A stretch of 64,000 bases of DNA from Fimbriimonadaceae bacterium. GTDB taxonomy: Bacteria > Armatimonadota > Fimbriimonadia > Fimbriimonadales > Fimbriimonadaceae. The position numbers and the translations under genes are program-made. Shown piece by piece: positions 25,182 through 32,787 of this stretch. Each line of letters opens with the position of its first letter. Positions within the stretch are counted from its first letter, which is position 1. The stretch spans positions 2,297,362 to 2,361,361 of the forward strand of contig CP075364.1 of the NCBI GenBank assembly GCA_019454105.1, given 5' to 3'. The notes beneath the pieces are model-generated. The model had not been told where the DNA came from and searched no databases. It saw only the letters and a program-made list of their open reading frames with translations.

Positions 25182-25603
25182 GGGTTGGTCTCCTGATTCT
25201 GTTTGCTGAGCGCGTCCGTTTGAAGAATCGCGCACAGGCATTCCGACTTGGGAAGCGTTCCGCGCTCCCAAGCTTCCAGTTGAGATGTCAATCGGACTCT
25301 CAGGCTCTGGAGATCGTCAATCTCTTGGCCCAAGGCCAAAATGCGGTTCCGCACTAACGCTGCGATCTCCGCACATGGCTCGGTCTCGTCCTTCAGCGCG
25401 TCGAGGGCAACCCGAATAAGCTTCAACGAGAATCTGGCGCGCTTTGCGGCAACGATTAGCCGGAGTCGCTCTAAGTCGGCAGGTTCGTACTCGCGGTAAC
25501 CGGAGTCGCGAACTGAAGGCTTGGGAAGCAGATCCTGCGCTTCGTAATAACGCACTGTGCTCACGCTTACTTCGGCCCGTTTGGCGAGTTCCCCGATCTT
25601 CAT
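25178..25603 (-). CDS. MerR-family metal-responsive regulator
   Basis: 141 residues. The winged HTH is MKIGELAKRAEVSVSTVRYY; EAQDLLP and SGYREYEPADLERLRLIV follow, then the dimerisation helix and a C-terminal Cys motif (SECLCAIL). Only Cys at the extreme end and one in the EPCAEIAAL region are present, which fits a thiol-metal sensor like MerR/ZntR types. A 19-base-spaced promoter precedes it, so the operon merR - thioredoxin-like - barrel gene is autoregulated. Confidence 0.9.
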   Translation of the reverse strand: MKIGELAKRAEVSVSTVRYYEAQDLLPKPSVRDSGYREYEPADLERLRLIVAAKRARFSLKLIRVALDALKDETEPCAEIAALVRNRILALGQEIDDLQSLRVRLTSQLEAWERGTLPKSECLCAILQTDALSKQNQETNP

Positions 25604-25611
25604 CTCACTCA

Positions 25612-25642
25612 CTATGAAGTGTGAACCACGGTTGAGAGTCAA
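25612..25642 (-). promoter_or_regulatory. MerR-type promoter with 19-bp spacer
   Basis: On the minus strand TTGACT (-35, 25637-25642) and TCATAG (-10, 25612-25617) are 19 bases apart, the over-long spacing that MerR proteins untwist on activation. The spacer contains the dyad AACCGTGGTT. Confidence 0.7.
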
Positions 25643-25700
25643 GGGCCACCGGCAGAATCTTCGGCGCGAAGCCAGATTAGCCTCCTCGAACCGCTTCTAG

Positions 25701-25788
25701 TTTAGGAACCAATATTAGGAACCAACTCAGGTTCGATTGAACTTGGTGGAGATGATGGGATTCGAACCCACGACCTCTGCAGTGCGAT
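25701..25788. repeat. att repeat R2 (tRNA-Ala 3' fragment plus arm sites)
   Basis: The arrangement matches R1: TTTAGGAACC and ATTAGGAACC arm motifs, an inverted arm, and a 45-base tRNA 3' fragment (25744-25788) ending at GTGCGAT. It shares with R1 the GGG/CCC T-arm variant and the junction GCTCGC. It separates cassettes A and B. The right-hand arm GAACCTAAA lies at about 25830. Confidence 0.88.
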
Positions 25789-25839
25789 GCTCGCAAATAG
25801 CGCAAGTTTGGACAAAACACGCCATTTTTGAACCTAAAT

Positions 25840-25868
25840 GACCTCTGCAGTTGCGGTTTGCAGAGGTC
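25840..25868. repeat. Inverted repeat / second core-like site near R2
   Basis: GACCTCTGCA (25840-25849) and TGCAGAGGTC (25859-25868) form a perfect 10-bp dyad with a 9-base centre. The outer arms match the tRNA anticodon-stem sequence in the att core, so it looks like an additional integrase core-binding site. A CCTCAG/CTGAGG hairpin follows at 25874-25888. Confidence 0.6.
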
Positions 25869-25899
25869 GCGTTCCTCAGCCGCTGAGGGCTCCGTTAGA

Positions 25900-25933
25900 G
25901 GGACTCAATGTCCCACCGCAATTTCGCTATAAT
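25900..25933 (+). promoter_or_regulatory. Promoter of cassette B (-10 TATAAT, operator-like dyad)
   Basis: A consensus TATAAT (25928-25933) lies five bases before the GTG start, so the transcript is probably leaderless. The dyad GGGAC/GTCCC (25900-25914) covers the expected -35 region and may be an operator. No good -35 hexamer is seen. Confidence 0.55.
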
Positions 25934-25938
25934 ATGTT

Positions 25939-26349
25939 GTGCCTTTGGGCCGCTCTTTAATCCTCATATGGTTGCTCCTGCTTGGACAAGCTCATGCTTG
26001 CTCGGGCGCTTGGGTGCTGCCCGACGGTAGGGAGTGCCCCACGTGTCCGCGCGGACCATGCTTAGACGGCAAATCGGAGAATCAGTCAGAGCGAACGATC
26101 TCGGTCAGTGGATCACTAGATTGCCATGAATGTTGCACTCTGACTTCTTGCACGGATTCGAAAGAGAAACAAGCGGCAGTCCCGTCTCAGCAGTTCCAAC
26201 TCGTTTTCGCAATCCTTCCGGAAGCGATTTGCTTGTCGGTCGTTCGGTACATCGTCTGCAAGGTCGTTTTTGCGCACATTGAGCTGGGCTTTCCCAATGC
26301 GCCGCCCTCATCCACTTCTTCACGCGCTCCGCCTTTCCAACTGAGCTAG
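25939..26349 (+). CDS. Exported Cys-rich small protein of the metal efflux operon
   Basis: 136 residues, GTG start. The signal peptide is PLGRSLILIWLLLLGQAHAC. The mature part has many Cys (ECPTCPRGPC, LDCHECCTLTSC) and ends GFPNAPPSSTSSRAPPFQLS. A protein in the same first-gene position in cassette C (44465-44932) has the same plan and a similar APPxxL end, so they look like distant paralogues. It probably binds metal in the periplasm for the pump encoded downstream. No named family. Confidence 0.7.
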   Translation: MPLGRSLILIWLLLLGQAHACSGAWVLPDGRECPTCPRGPCLDGKSENQSERTISVSGSLDCHECCTLTSCTDSKEKQAAVPSQQFQLVFAILPEAICLSVVRYIVCKVVFAHIELGFPNAPPSSTSSRAPPFQLS

Positions 26350-26355
26350 TTGTTC

Positions 26356-26374
26356 GCTCCGCGTTGCGCGGAGC
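26356..26374 (+). promoter_or_regulatory. Hairpin covering the ribosome binding site of the TolC-like gene
   Basis: GCTCCGCG and CGCGGAGC pair perfectly around a TTG loop. The right arm contains the GGAG that would serve the ATG at 26376. Folding would hide this RBS, so translation may depend on ribosomes arriving from the upstream gene. Confidence 0.45.
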
Positions 26375-26375
26375 C

Positions 26376-27605
26376 ATGACCGTAACCTCAGTTGGAGATT
26401 TCTTGAGAACCCTACCCATATTCTGTCTCGCTGGCCTCGCCATTTCAGCGCATGCCCAGCAGATCGGGCTTGACGACGTTCTTCGTTCAGCCCGAGCTAA
26501 TCGTCCCGTGCTTCAAGCGGCCAGTCTGCGACTGAGTCAAGCCAAGTTGACCAGCCGCGCCCTAGGAGCCTTTCCTGTCACGCGTCTCCTCGTCGGATAC
26601 ACGACTGATCCCGAAACAGGGGGGTCTGATGATGACCTCGTCTTGTCTCAACCGATCGATTTGTTTGGCCGAACAAACGCCTACCGTCGATCGGGCCGCG
26701 CTCTAGTCGCGGAAGCTGAAGCCAGCTTTCGTCAAGTGTCGCTCGACGTTCAGACGGAGGTGCTAGAGGCGTATCTGTCCGCCGTCGCCGCTGCAGAGTT
26801 GGCAAAGAGCGCAAAGGCCGTTCAGGCCGTTTACGAGCAGCTATACGAAGCGACGCGGCTTCGAGTCGAAGGTGGAATTGCGCCTGGATTCCACCTCACG
26901 CAAGTCGGCCTCGACCTTGAGCAAGCAAAGCTTCGCGCCGAGCAGCGTCAGTCCGAACAGAATGCAGCGCTTCGCAAGCTTGAGTCTGTTACCGGACTGT
27001 CTGAATTGCGCGAGTTTCAAGGTGCCTTTCCAGAGCTAGTGCCCGTTGCAACCGACGCAGAAGCCCTGAAGCGGCAGCGCCCTGAATTGTTGCTACTTGA
27101 GGCCCAAACCCAGTTAGCTGAGGCCGAAATTGCCATCTCACGAGCGAGCGGCAGGCCCGAACTGGAGCTTCAAGGCAGGAGAACGCCCTGGCAAGAGCGA
27201 GACGATCGGTATGGACTCCGACTTCAGCTGTCAATCCCGCTCTTCGATCACGGCCGAGTCGCTGCTGAAACGAGAGCTGCTGGAATCAAGGCCGAAGCCG
27301 CCCGCAAGGCGTTTACTGACGCATCCAAGTTGGCCGAGGGCGAAGTAAAGGCGGCGCAGATTGAAGTTGCGTCCGCGAGAGACCAAGTAGGCAAATACGA
27401 GGCACTAGTGGCACGCGCCAAGGAACTGGTGAATCGCCTTCGCCCCGGTCTCACGGAACAAGCGACAACCCTGATCGAAGTCCTGGACGCGACCCGAGTG
27501 CTCCGAGATCTTGAGCAAGCCTACGTCGAAGCACGAACTCGCCTTGCCGAAGCACAGGCAAGACTTGTCCGAGCTTCCGGCCAAATTCTGGAGGTGAACC
27601 CATGA
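26376..27605 (+). CDS. czcC: TolC/CzcC-type outer-membrane efflux protein
   Basis: 409 residues. A signal peptide (FCLAGLAISAHAQ) is followed by two long alpha-helical coiled-coil repeats: EVLEAYLSAVAAAELAKSAK in the first, then a second starting QRPELLLLEAQTQLAEAEIA. Short beta segments such as YGLRLQLSIPLFDHG complete the TolC plan. It forms the outer-membrane channel of the RND pump. Its stop overlaps the ATG of the membrane fusion gene. The start used has GGAG two to three bases upstream, in a hairpin; an in-frame TTG at 26364 is also possible. Confidence 0.9.
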   Translation: MTVTSVGDFLRTLPIFCLAGLAISAHAQQIGLDDVLRSARANRPVLQAASLRLSQAKLTSRALGAFPVTRLLVGYTTDPETGGSDDDLVLSQPIDLFGRTNAYRRSGRALVAEAEASFRQVSLDVQTEVLEAYLSAVAAAELAKSAKAVQAVYEQLYEATRLRVEGGIAPGFHLTQVGLDLEQAKLRAEQRQSEQNAALRKLESVTGLSELREFQGAFPELVPVATDAEALKRQRPELLLLEAQTQLAEAEIAISRASGRPELELQGRRTPWQERDDRYGLRLQLSIPLFDHGRVAAETRAAGIKAEAARKAFTDASKLAEGEVKAAQIEVASARDQVGKYEALVARAKELVNRLRPGLTEQATTLIEVLDATRVLRDLEQAYVEARTRLAEAQARLVRASGQILEVNP

Positions 27606-29194
27606 AACGAATCCACTTGATTTGGATACTTGCCGGTCTCGCTGTTGCATTGGGCGGGTGTGCGAAGGACGGAGGAGCGACGGCTGCGAAGGATGAGCAT
27701 GGCCACGAAGAAACTGGACACATCGAGGGCGAATCAGGGGCAACGAAGGAGGAAGCAGGTCACTCCGAAGACATCCAGTTAACTGCTGAGGCTATCAAGA
27801 TCGCGGGAATTGAGACCCAGCCGGTCGAACAGAGGCTGCTTCAGCAAGAACTCAAGGTTCCGGGAACGGTGACCACTTCCTCACAGGGACGTGCGATCGT
27901 TACTCCGCCTGTTGGCGGGCAAGTTGTTCGACTCCATGTCAAAGCGGGTGACCGAGTTCGAGCTGGGCAACCCATCGCGACATTGCGATCAGGAGAACTG
28001 GCGCAAGCTTCAGCGCTGATCATCGAAGCCCAGCGAGGAGTCGTTACTGCCCAGGCCGCGGTAAAGGAAGCAGCCGCCGAGATCAATTTGGCAAACGCAA
28101 AACTGCGCACTGCCAAGCAGCAATTGGCTCGGCAACAAGCCTTCGCCAAAACCGGTGCATTTAGCCAGCCCGCTCTCCAGGCCGCCCAAAAGGACCTGGC
28201 CGACGCGGAAGCGGAGTTGGAGCGAGGTAAGCAGGACCAGACCGTCCACGAAGCGCAGTTGGAACGTGCGGAGCGGCTTTATAAGCAAGAGCTCATCTCC
28301 CGTACCGAGCTGGAGCAAGCAAGGCTGGAGGTAGCCACAGACAAGATACGGCAGCGAAACGCGGAGAGACGGACCGAACTCGCTAAAGCGACGTATGAGC
28401 GAGAGCGAAAGATCGCCGAGCAAGGTCTATCGAATTCGCGGGAAATCCAAGCCGCAGAAGCAGAGGTGCGTTCCGCAAACCTCGAAGTCCAGCAAGCGCA
28501 CATTCGCTTGGTGTCCGCCAACTCGGCCGTTGTCGCGGCCATGAAAGGCGTTGAAGCAGCCCGCGCCGGGTACTCAGCCCTCGCGGGATCGGGGAGCGCA
28601 TCGGGCGGTTCCGTGGTCGTTAAGGCTCCCATAAGTGGCGTAGTCGTCGACCTTGAAGCCACGATGGGGCAAGCCGTTGAAAGGTCGACAGAGCTAGGAG
28701 AGATTGAGAACCTGGCAACTGTTTGGGTGGTGGCGCAAGTCTCCGACAAGCAGATCGGAGCGGCCAGAGCCGGCACAGTCGCCCAAGTCAGCGTCAGCGC
28801 TTATCCTGGCAGGATCTTCAGTGGGGTTGTCCAGTCGGTAGGCAGCCGCCTCGACCCGAAGACGAGATCCATGCCCGTCCAGATACTCGTTGACAACTCC
28901 GGCTCGCAGTTACGCAGCGGAATGTCTGCAACGGTCCGGTTGGGAGTCGGCGCAAGCACACAGGCCGTCGTCGTTCCACGCTCCGCGATCATCGAAGATG
29001 GCGACAAGCGAAAGCTGTACATCGCCGAAGATGGTGGGAAGTTCGAGGAGCGGACTGTCACGCTGGGGCGTGTTCAAGGAGAGTTTGTGGAAGTTCTGGA
29101 AGGCGTCGCCATCGGCGATCGAGTAGTCAGCAAGGGCGCCTTCGTGCTCAAAAGCGAGAAGGTGAAGGGTGAACTCAAGGGGCATGAAGACTAA
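27602..29194 (+). CDS. czcB: RND efflux membrane fusion protein, CzcB type
   Basis: 530 residues. It has a lipoprotein signal peptide (LAVALGGC, Cys20) and then a His/Glu-rich, probably metal-binding stretch (DEHGHEETGHIEGE). The lipoyl-like half is GTVTTSSQGRAIVTPPVGGQ, followed by a very long hairpin coiled coil (about 140-320), the second lipoyl half (VVKAPISGVVVDLEATMGQA) and the beta-barrel domain. It is longer than most CzcB because of the extended coil. It links the inner-membrane pump to the TolC-like channel. Confidence 0.93.
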   Translation: MKRIHLIWILAGLAVALGGCAKDGGATAAKDEHGHEETGHIEGESGATKEEAGHSEDIQLTAEAIKIAGIETQPVEQRLLQQELKVPGTVTTSSQGRAIVTPPVGGQVVRLHVKAGDRVRAGQPIATLRSGELAQASALIIEAQRGVVTAQAAVKEAAAEINLANAKLRTAKQQLARQQAFAKTGAFSQPALQAAQKDLADAEAELERGKQDQTVHEAQLERAERLYKQELISRTELEQARLEVATDKIRQRNAERRTELAKATYERERKIAEQGLSNSREIQAAEAEVRSANLEVQQAHIRLVSANSAVVAAMKGVEAARAGYSALAGSGSASGGSVVVKAPISGVVVDLEATMGQAVERSTELGEIENLATVWVVAQVSDKQIGAARAGTVAQVSVSAYPGRIFSGVVQSVGSRLDPKTRSMPVQILVDNSGSQLRSGMSATVRLGVGASTQAVVVPRSAIIEDGDKRKLYIAEDGGKFEERTVTLGRVQGEFVEVLEGVAIGDRVVSKGAFVLKSEKVKGELKGHED

Positions 29195-29568
29195 TGGATC
29201 ACAAAGCAAAAACTCAATGTGGCTGCGCGTCCCCGTGCGGCCCCGCACAATTCGTGGCCATCAACTACATTAGTGTTCGGAACGACTACGCACTTCGATT
29301 TGAAGAGCTTTTCGCGACGCGCGCCCATGCGATCGACCGAGTTCCAGGGTTTGTGGAGATGTTTGTTCTCCGCCCGGATCGAGAGGGCGAAGCCTATCTT
29401 ATCATCAGCCAATGGGAGGACGAGAGTGGCTTCCGAGCGTGGGTCGGTTCTTCTGAGTTTGCGGAAGGCCATCAGCGAGGTTTCGACGATATAAAGGCGG
29501 CTAAAGCTGCCGGGCAAGAACCGCCCATGACGTCCAGCTTCCAGACATACAGGATTGTGGCAAGATGA
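29194..29568 (+). CDS. Antibiotic-biosynthesis-monooxygenase (IsdG/HmoB-like) domain protein
   Basis: 124 residues. A Cys-rich N-terminus (TQCGCASPCGP) precedes an ABM ferredoxin-like fold: FVAINYISVRNDYALRFEEL, then VPGFVEMFVLRP, ISQWEDESGFRAW and FAEGHQRG. Asn, Trp and His occupy the IsdG-type heme-degrading positions. Its ATG overlaps the czcB stop, so it is in the pump operon. The role beside a metal pump is unclear: heme or metalloporphyrin degradation, or metal binding by the extra Cys. Confidence 0.8.
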   Translation: MDHKAKTQCGCASPCGPAQFVAINYISVRNDYALRFEELFATRAHAIDRVPGFVEMFVLRPDREGEAYLIISQWEDESGFRAWVGSSEFAEGHQRGFDDIKAAKAAGQEPPMTSSFQTYRIVAR

Positions 29569-29699
29569 GACGAGTCATACGTGTACTTCGCTGGCTCATG
29601 CTGGCTCCTCTATTGAGCGCTGAGTGCGGATGCAAACCGACCTCGCCCGAAGGGGAAGCGACTCGTGACTTGCCGGAGGTTTCAAGCCATGTTGGATAG
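29565..29699 (+). CDS. 44-residue membrane-leader peptide between ABM and czcA
   Basis: The ATG overlaps the ABM stop (ATGA). The peptide has a basic, hydrophobic N-terminus (MRRVIRVLRWLMLAPLLSAE) then CGCKPTSPEGEA, so it is exported or membrane-bound with two Cys. Its end overlaps the start of czcA by 11 bases. It may be a small metal-binding peptide or only a translational coupler. Confidence 0.5.
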   Translation: MRRVIRVLRWLMLAPLLSAECGCKPTSPEGEATRDLPEVSSHVG

Positions 29700-32600
29700 A
29701 CTCCTCCATTTCAGCCTGACTCAGCGACTCCTGGTTTTTGCCGGAACCATCGGACTTGTCCTTTGGGGAATTCTCTCATGGACCAAGCTCAATCTCGACG
29801 CGGTCCCTGACATCACCACGAATCAGGTGCAGATCAACACGCAAACCGGGGGCATGGGACCCGAGGAAGTGGAGCGGCTGGTGACGTTTCCCATCGAAAC
29901 GGCGATGGCCGGCCTTCCCGGCGTGATGAACACCAGGTCGCTCAGCCAATACGGTCTGTCCCAAGTCACGGTGACATTCCACGACAACGTGGACATCTTC
30001 TTCGCGCGTCAGCTTGTGAACGAACGGTTGAGCAGAGTTGGCGCTGAGTTACCGGCGAATATTGATGCGCCACAAATGGGGCCGGTTTCCACCGGGCTCG
30101 GCGACATCTACATGTTCTCGGTCGAAAGCGACAAGCGCTCGATCACCGACCTGAGGACGATCATGGATTGGCAGATCGCGCCCCAGCTTCGCTCGGTCGC
30201 CGGAGTCGCCGAAGTCAATGTTGCTGACGGTAACGTTAAGCAATATCAAGTGGTCGCCGACATGGCTCGGCTGCAAGCGCGCGGACTCGGCATCCACGAC
30301 CTGATCGAAGCCCTGCAGAACAATAACCAGAACGCGGGAGGAGGAGTTCTCGACTCTGGAGGGGAGAGAACGCTCATCCGATCGGTGGGCATGGCTTCCA
30401 CACCAGAGGAAATCGAAACCATTCCCGTCTCAAGCGAAGACGGCACGCCTGTGCTCGTGCGCGACGTGGCCGAAGTCACGACAGGGACACCGGTCGTGAC
30501 CGGACTGAGCACGAAGGATGGCCACGAAGCCCTTCTCGCCATCGCGATGATGCTCAAGGGGGCCAACGGACGAACGGTCGCCCAGGCAGTGGACGCCAAA
30601 ATCGAGGAGATCAAGGCGCAGCTTCCCGAGGATGTCAAGCTGACGACGGTCTACAACCGCGCCAACTTGGTCAACAAGACGGTAGGCACGGTTGAGAAGA
30701 GCCTGCTGGAAGGCGGCATCCTCGTCATCGTCGTCCTTCTTCTGTTGCTTGGAAACTGGCGCGGCGCAGTAATCGTCGCTTTGGCAATCCCATTGTCGAT
30801 GCTCTTTGCCATCGGCATGATGAACCAGTGGGGCATCTCTGGGAACCTCATGAGCCTCGGTGCGATCGACTTTGGTTTGATCGTCGACGGCGCGGTCGTC
30901 ATGATCGAGAATGCCGTCCGCAGGGTTGCGGAAGCCCGCGAGCATGCCGGTAAGACGCTAAACCGTCATGATGTGCGGCACGTGGTCTGGGAGTCCTCGA
31001 AGGAAGTGGCCAAGCCAACGGCCTTCGCGGTTTCCATTATCACGGTCGTTTATTTGCCGATCTTGGCGCTGGAAGGAACCGAAGGCAAGATGTTCAAGCC
31101 GATGGCCTTTACGGTCGTGTTCGCGCTACTTGGCGCGTTGATCTTAACCCTTACATTGGTTCCGGCTTTGGCCAGCCTGTTCTTGTCAGGCGACACGCGC
31201 GAGGGCAAGAACCCGATCATGGGATTCTTCAGCCGTATGTACAAACCCGCATTGACCTTCGCGCTGCGCGCAAAGGCAATCGTTGTCGCGGGGGCTCTCG
31301 TTCTGCTGGGGCTAGCGGGCTGGGTCTTCACTACGCTGGGCGCTGAGTTCATTCCAACCTTGGATGAAGGCGACCTCGTTGTGCAGCCGATTCGTATCCG
31401 GACCGTCAACGCAGAGGAAACCATCCGGCTGGTAACCGCAGCCGAGAAGAAGGTGCTGGAAGTTCCGGAGGTGATCACGATGTTCTCCCGGAGCGGCACG
31501 CCTGAAGTCGCTACCGATCCAATGCCGCTTAGCCTTACCGACAGCTTCATCATGCTCAAAGAGAGGGATCAGTGGCGTGCGGGAATGACTAAGGAAAAGA
31601 TCCGCGAGGAGATCGAAGAAAAGCTCAACGAAGTCCCAGGCCAAGGCTACAACTTCTCGCAGCCCATCGAAATGCGCTTCTCCGAATTGGTTTCCGGGGT
31701 CAAGGCCGACATCGGAATCAAGGTGTTTGGAGAAGACTTGGAGGTGCTCCGTCAGAAGGCTGAGGAGATTCGGGCGGTTGTTGCAGAAATCCCGGGCGCA
31801 GCGGACGTCGAAGTCGAGCAGGTTGAGCCCATCCCCGTTCTCCAAATCGACATCGACCGCGAAGCCATAGGGCGGTTCGGAGTTTCGATTAGCGAAGTCC
31901 AAGAGTTAATCAGCTCAGCCTTAGGAGGCGAAGAGATTGGGCAGATTCGTGAAGGGGACAAGCGGTATGAGCTGATCGTTCGTTTGCCTGCCGAAGTACG
32001 AAACGACGCTGATGCCATCGCGAGTTTGCCCGTGAAGCTAGCCAACGGCGAATCGGTCCCTCTATCGAGTCTGGCGCATATCGACAATCAACCTGCACCC
32101 GCCCAAATCAGCCGGGAATCGGGCAAGCGGCGCGTCGTCGTTCAGCTCAACGTCCGTGGAACCGACCTTGCTGGCTTCGTCGCGAATGCCCAGAAGGCCA
32201 TTGACGAGAAGGTAAAGCTCGACGAAGGCTATTACATTACGTGGGGCGGTCAGTTCGAGAACCTGCAGCAAGCAAGCGCACGATTGATGATTGTGGTGCC
32301 TCTGGCGCTTGCCTTGATCTTCACCCTACTCTTCATGACTTTCGGCTCGATCAAGCAGGCGTTGCTGATCTTCACCGGCGTTCCACTGGCGGTGACGGGC
32401 GGTGTTCTTGCCCTATGGATCAGAGGGTTGCCCTTCAGCATCTCGGCCGGCGTAGGCTTCATAGCCTTGTCCGGAGTTGCGGTCCTGAATGGTGTTGTGA
32501 TGGTCTCTGCGATCAACCGATTGCGACAAGAAGGCAAGCTCTTGGTTAAGGACGCCGTTAGCGAAGGTGCCCAGCAGCGTCTTCGTCCGGTGCTGATGAC

Positions 32601-32787
32601 CGCTCTCGTTGCCGCCCTGGGGTTCATTCCCATGGCACTGAACACAGGCATAGGAGCAGAAGTCCAAAGGCCCTTGGCAACGGTAGTCATTGGCGGAATC
32701 GCTTCTGCCACGTTGCTAACCCTTCTCGTCCTTCCGGTTCTTTACACATGGTTCGAGCGTGACAACGAGCTTCCGGAGGAGCTATGA
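29689..32787 (+). CDS. czcA: RND heavy-metal efflux pump, CzcA/HME type
   Basis: 1032 residues with the 12-helix RND layout. The HME signature IDFGLIVDGAVVMIENAVRR in helix 4 holds the proton-relay Asp pair. EFIPTLDEGDLVVQP and the C-terminal LSGVAVLNGVVMVSAINRLR are typical of CzcA/CusA relatives. I chose the ATG at 29689, which has GGAGG nine bases upstream; the longer TTG frame adds eight residues. It exports divalent metals (Co/Zn/Cd-like by signature) across both membranes with czcB and the TolC-like protein. Confidence 0.95.
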   Translation: MLDRLLHFSLTQRLLVFAGTIGLVLWGILSWTKLNLDAVPDITTNQVQINTQTGGMGPEEVERLVTFPIETAMAGLPGVMNTRSLSQYGLSQVTVTFHDNVDIFFARQLVNERLSRVGAELPANIDAPQMGPVSTGLGDIYMFSVESDKRSITDLRTIMDWQIAPQLRSVAGVAEVNVADGNVKQYQVVADMARLQARGLGIHDLIEALQNNNQNAGGGVLDSGGERTLIRSVGMASTPEEIETIPVSSEDGTPVLVRDVAEVTTGTPVVTGLSTKDGHEALLAIAMMLKGANGRTVAQAVDAKIEEIKAQLPEDVKLTTVYNRANLVNKTVGTVEKSLLEGGILVIVVLLLLLGNWRGAVIVALAIPLSMLFAIGMMNQWGISGNLMSLGAIDFGLIVDGAVVMIENAVRRVAEAREHAGKTLNRHDVRHVVWESSKEVAKPTAFAVSIITVVYLPILALEGTEGKMFKPMAFTVVFALLGALILTLTLVPALASLFLSGDTREGKNPIMGFFSRMYKPALTFALRAKAIVVAGALVLLGLAGWVFTTLGAEFIPTLDEGDLVVQPIRIRTVNAEETIRLVTAAEKKVLEVPEVITMFSRSGTPEVATDPMPLSLTDSFIMLKERDQWRAGMTKEKIREEIEEKLNEVPGQGYNFSQPIEMRFSELVSGVKADIGIKVFGEDLEVLRQKAEEIRAVVAEIPGAADVEVEQVEPIPVLQIDIDREAIGRFGVSISEVQELISSALGGEEIGQIREGDKRYELIVRLPAEVRNDADAIASLPVKLANGESVPLSSLAHIDNQPAPAQISRESGKRRVVVQLNVRGTDLAGFVANAQKAIDEKVKLDEGYYITWGGQFENLQQASARLMIVVPLALALIFTLLFMTFGSIKQALLIFTGVPLAVTGGVLALWIRGLPFSISAGVGFIALSGVAVLNGVVMVSAINRLRQEGKLLVKDAVSEGAQQRLRPVLMTALVAALGFIPMALNTGIGAEVQRPLATVVIGGIASATLLTLLVLPVLYTWFERDNELPEEL

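Noticed and set aside
30430-30945. Long minus-strand frames in czcA
   Set aside because: No RBS and no protein-like pattern; czcA on the plus strand accounts for the codon bias.
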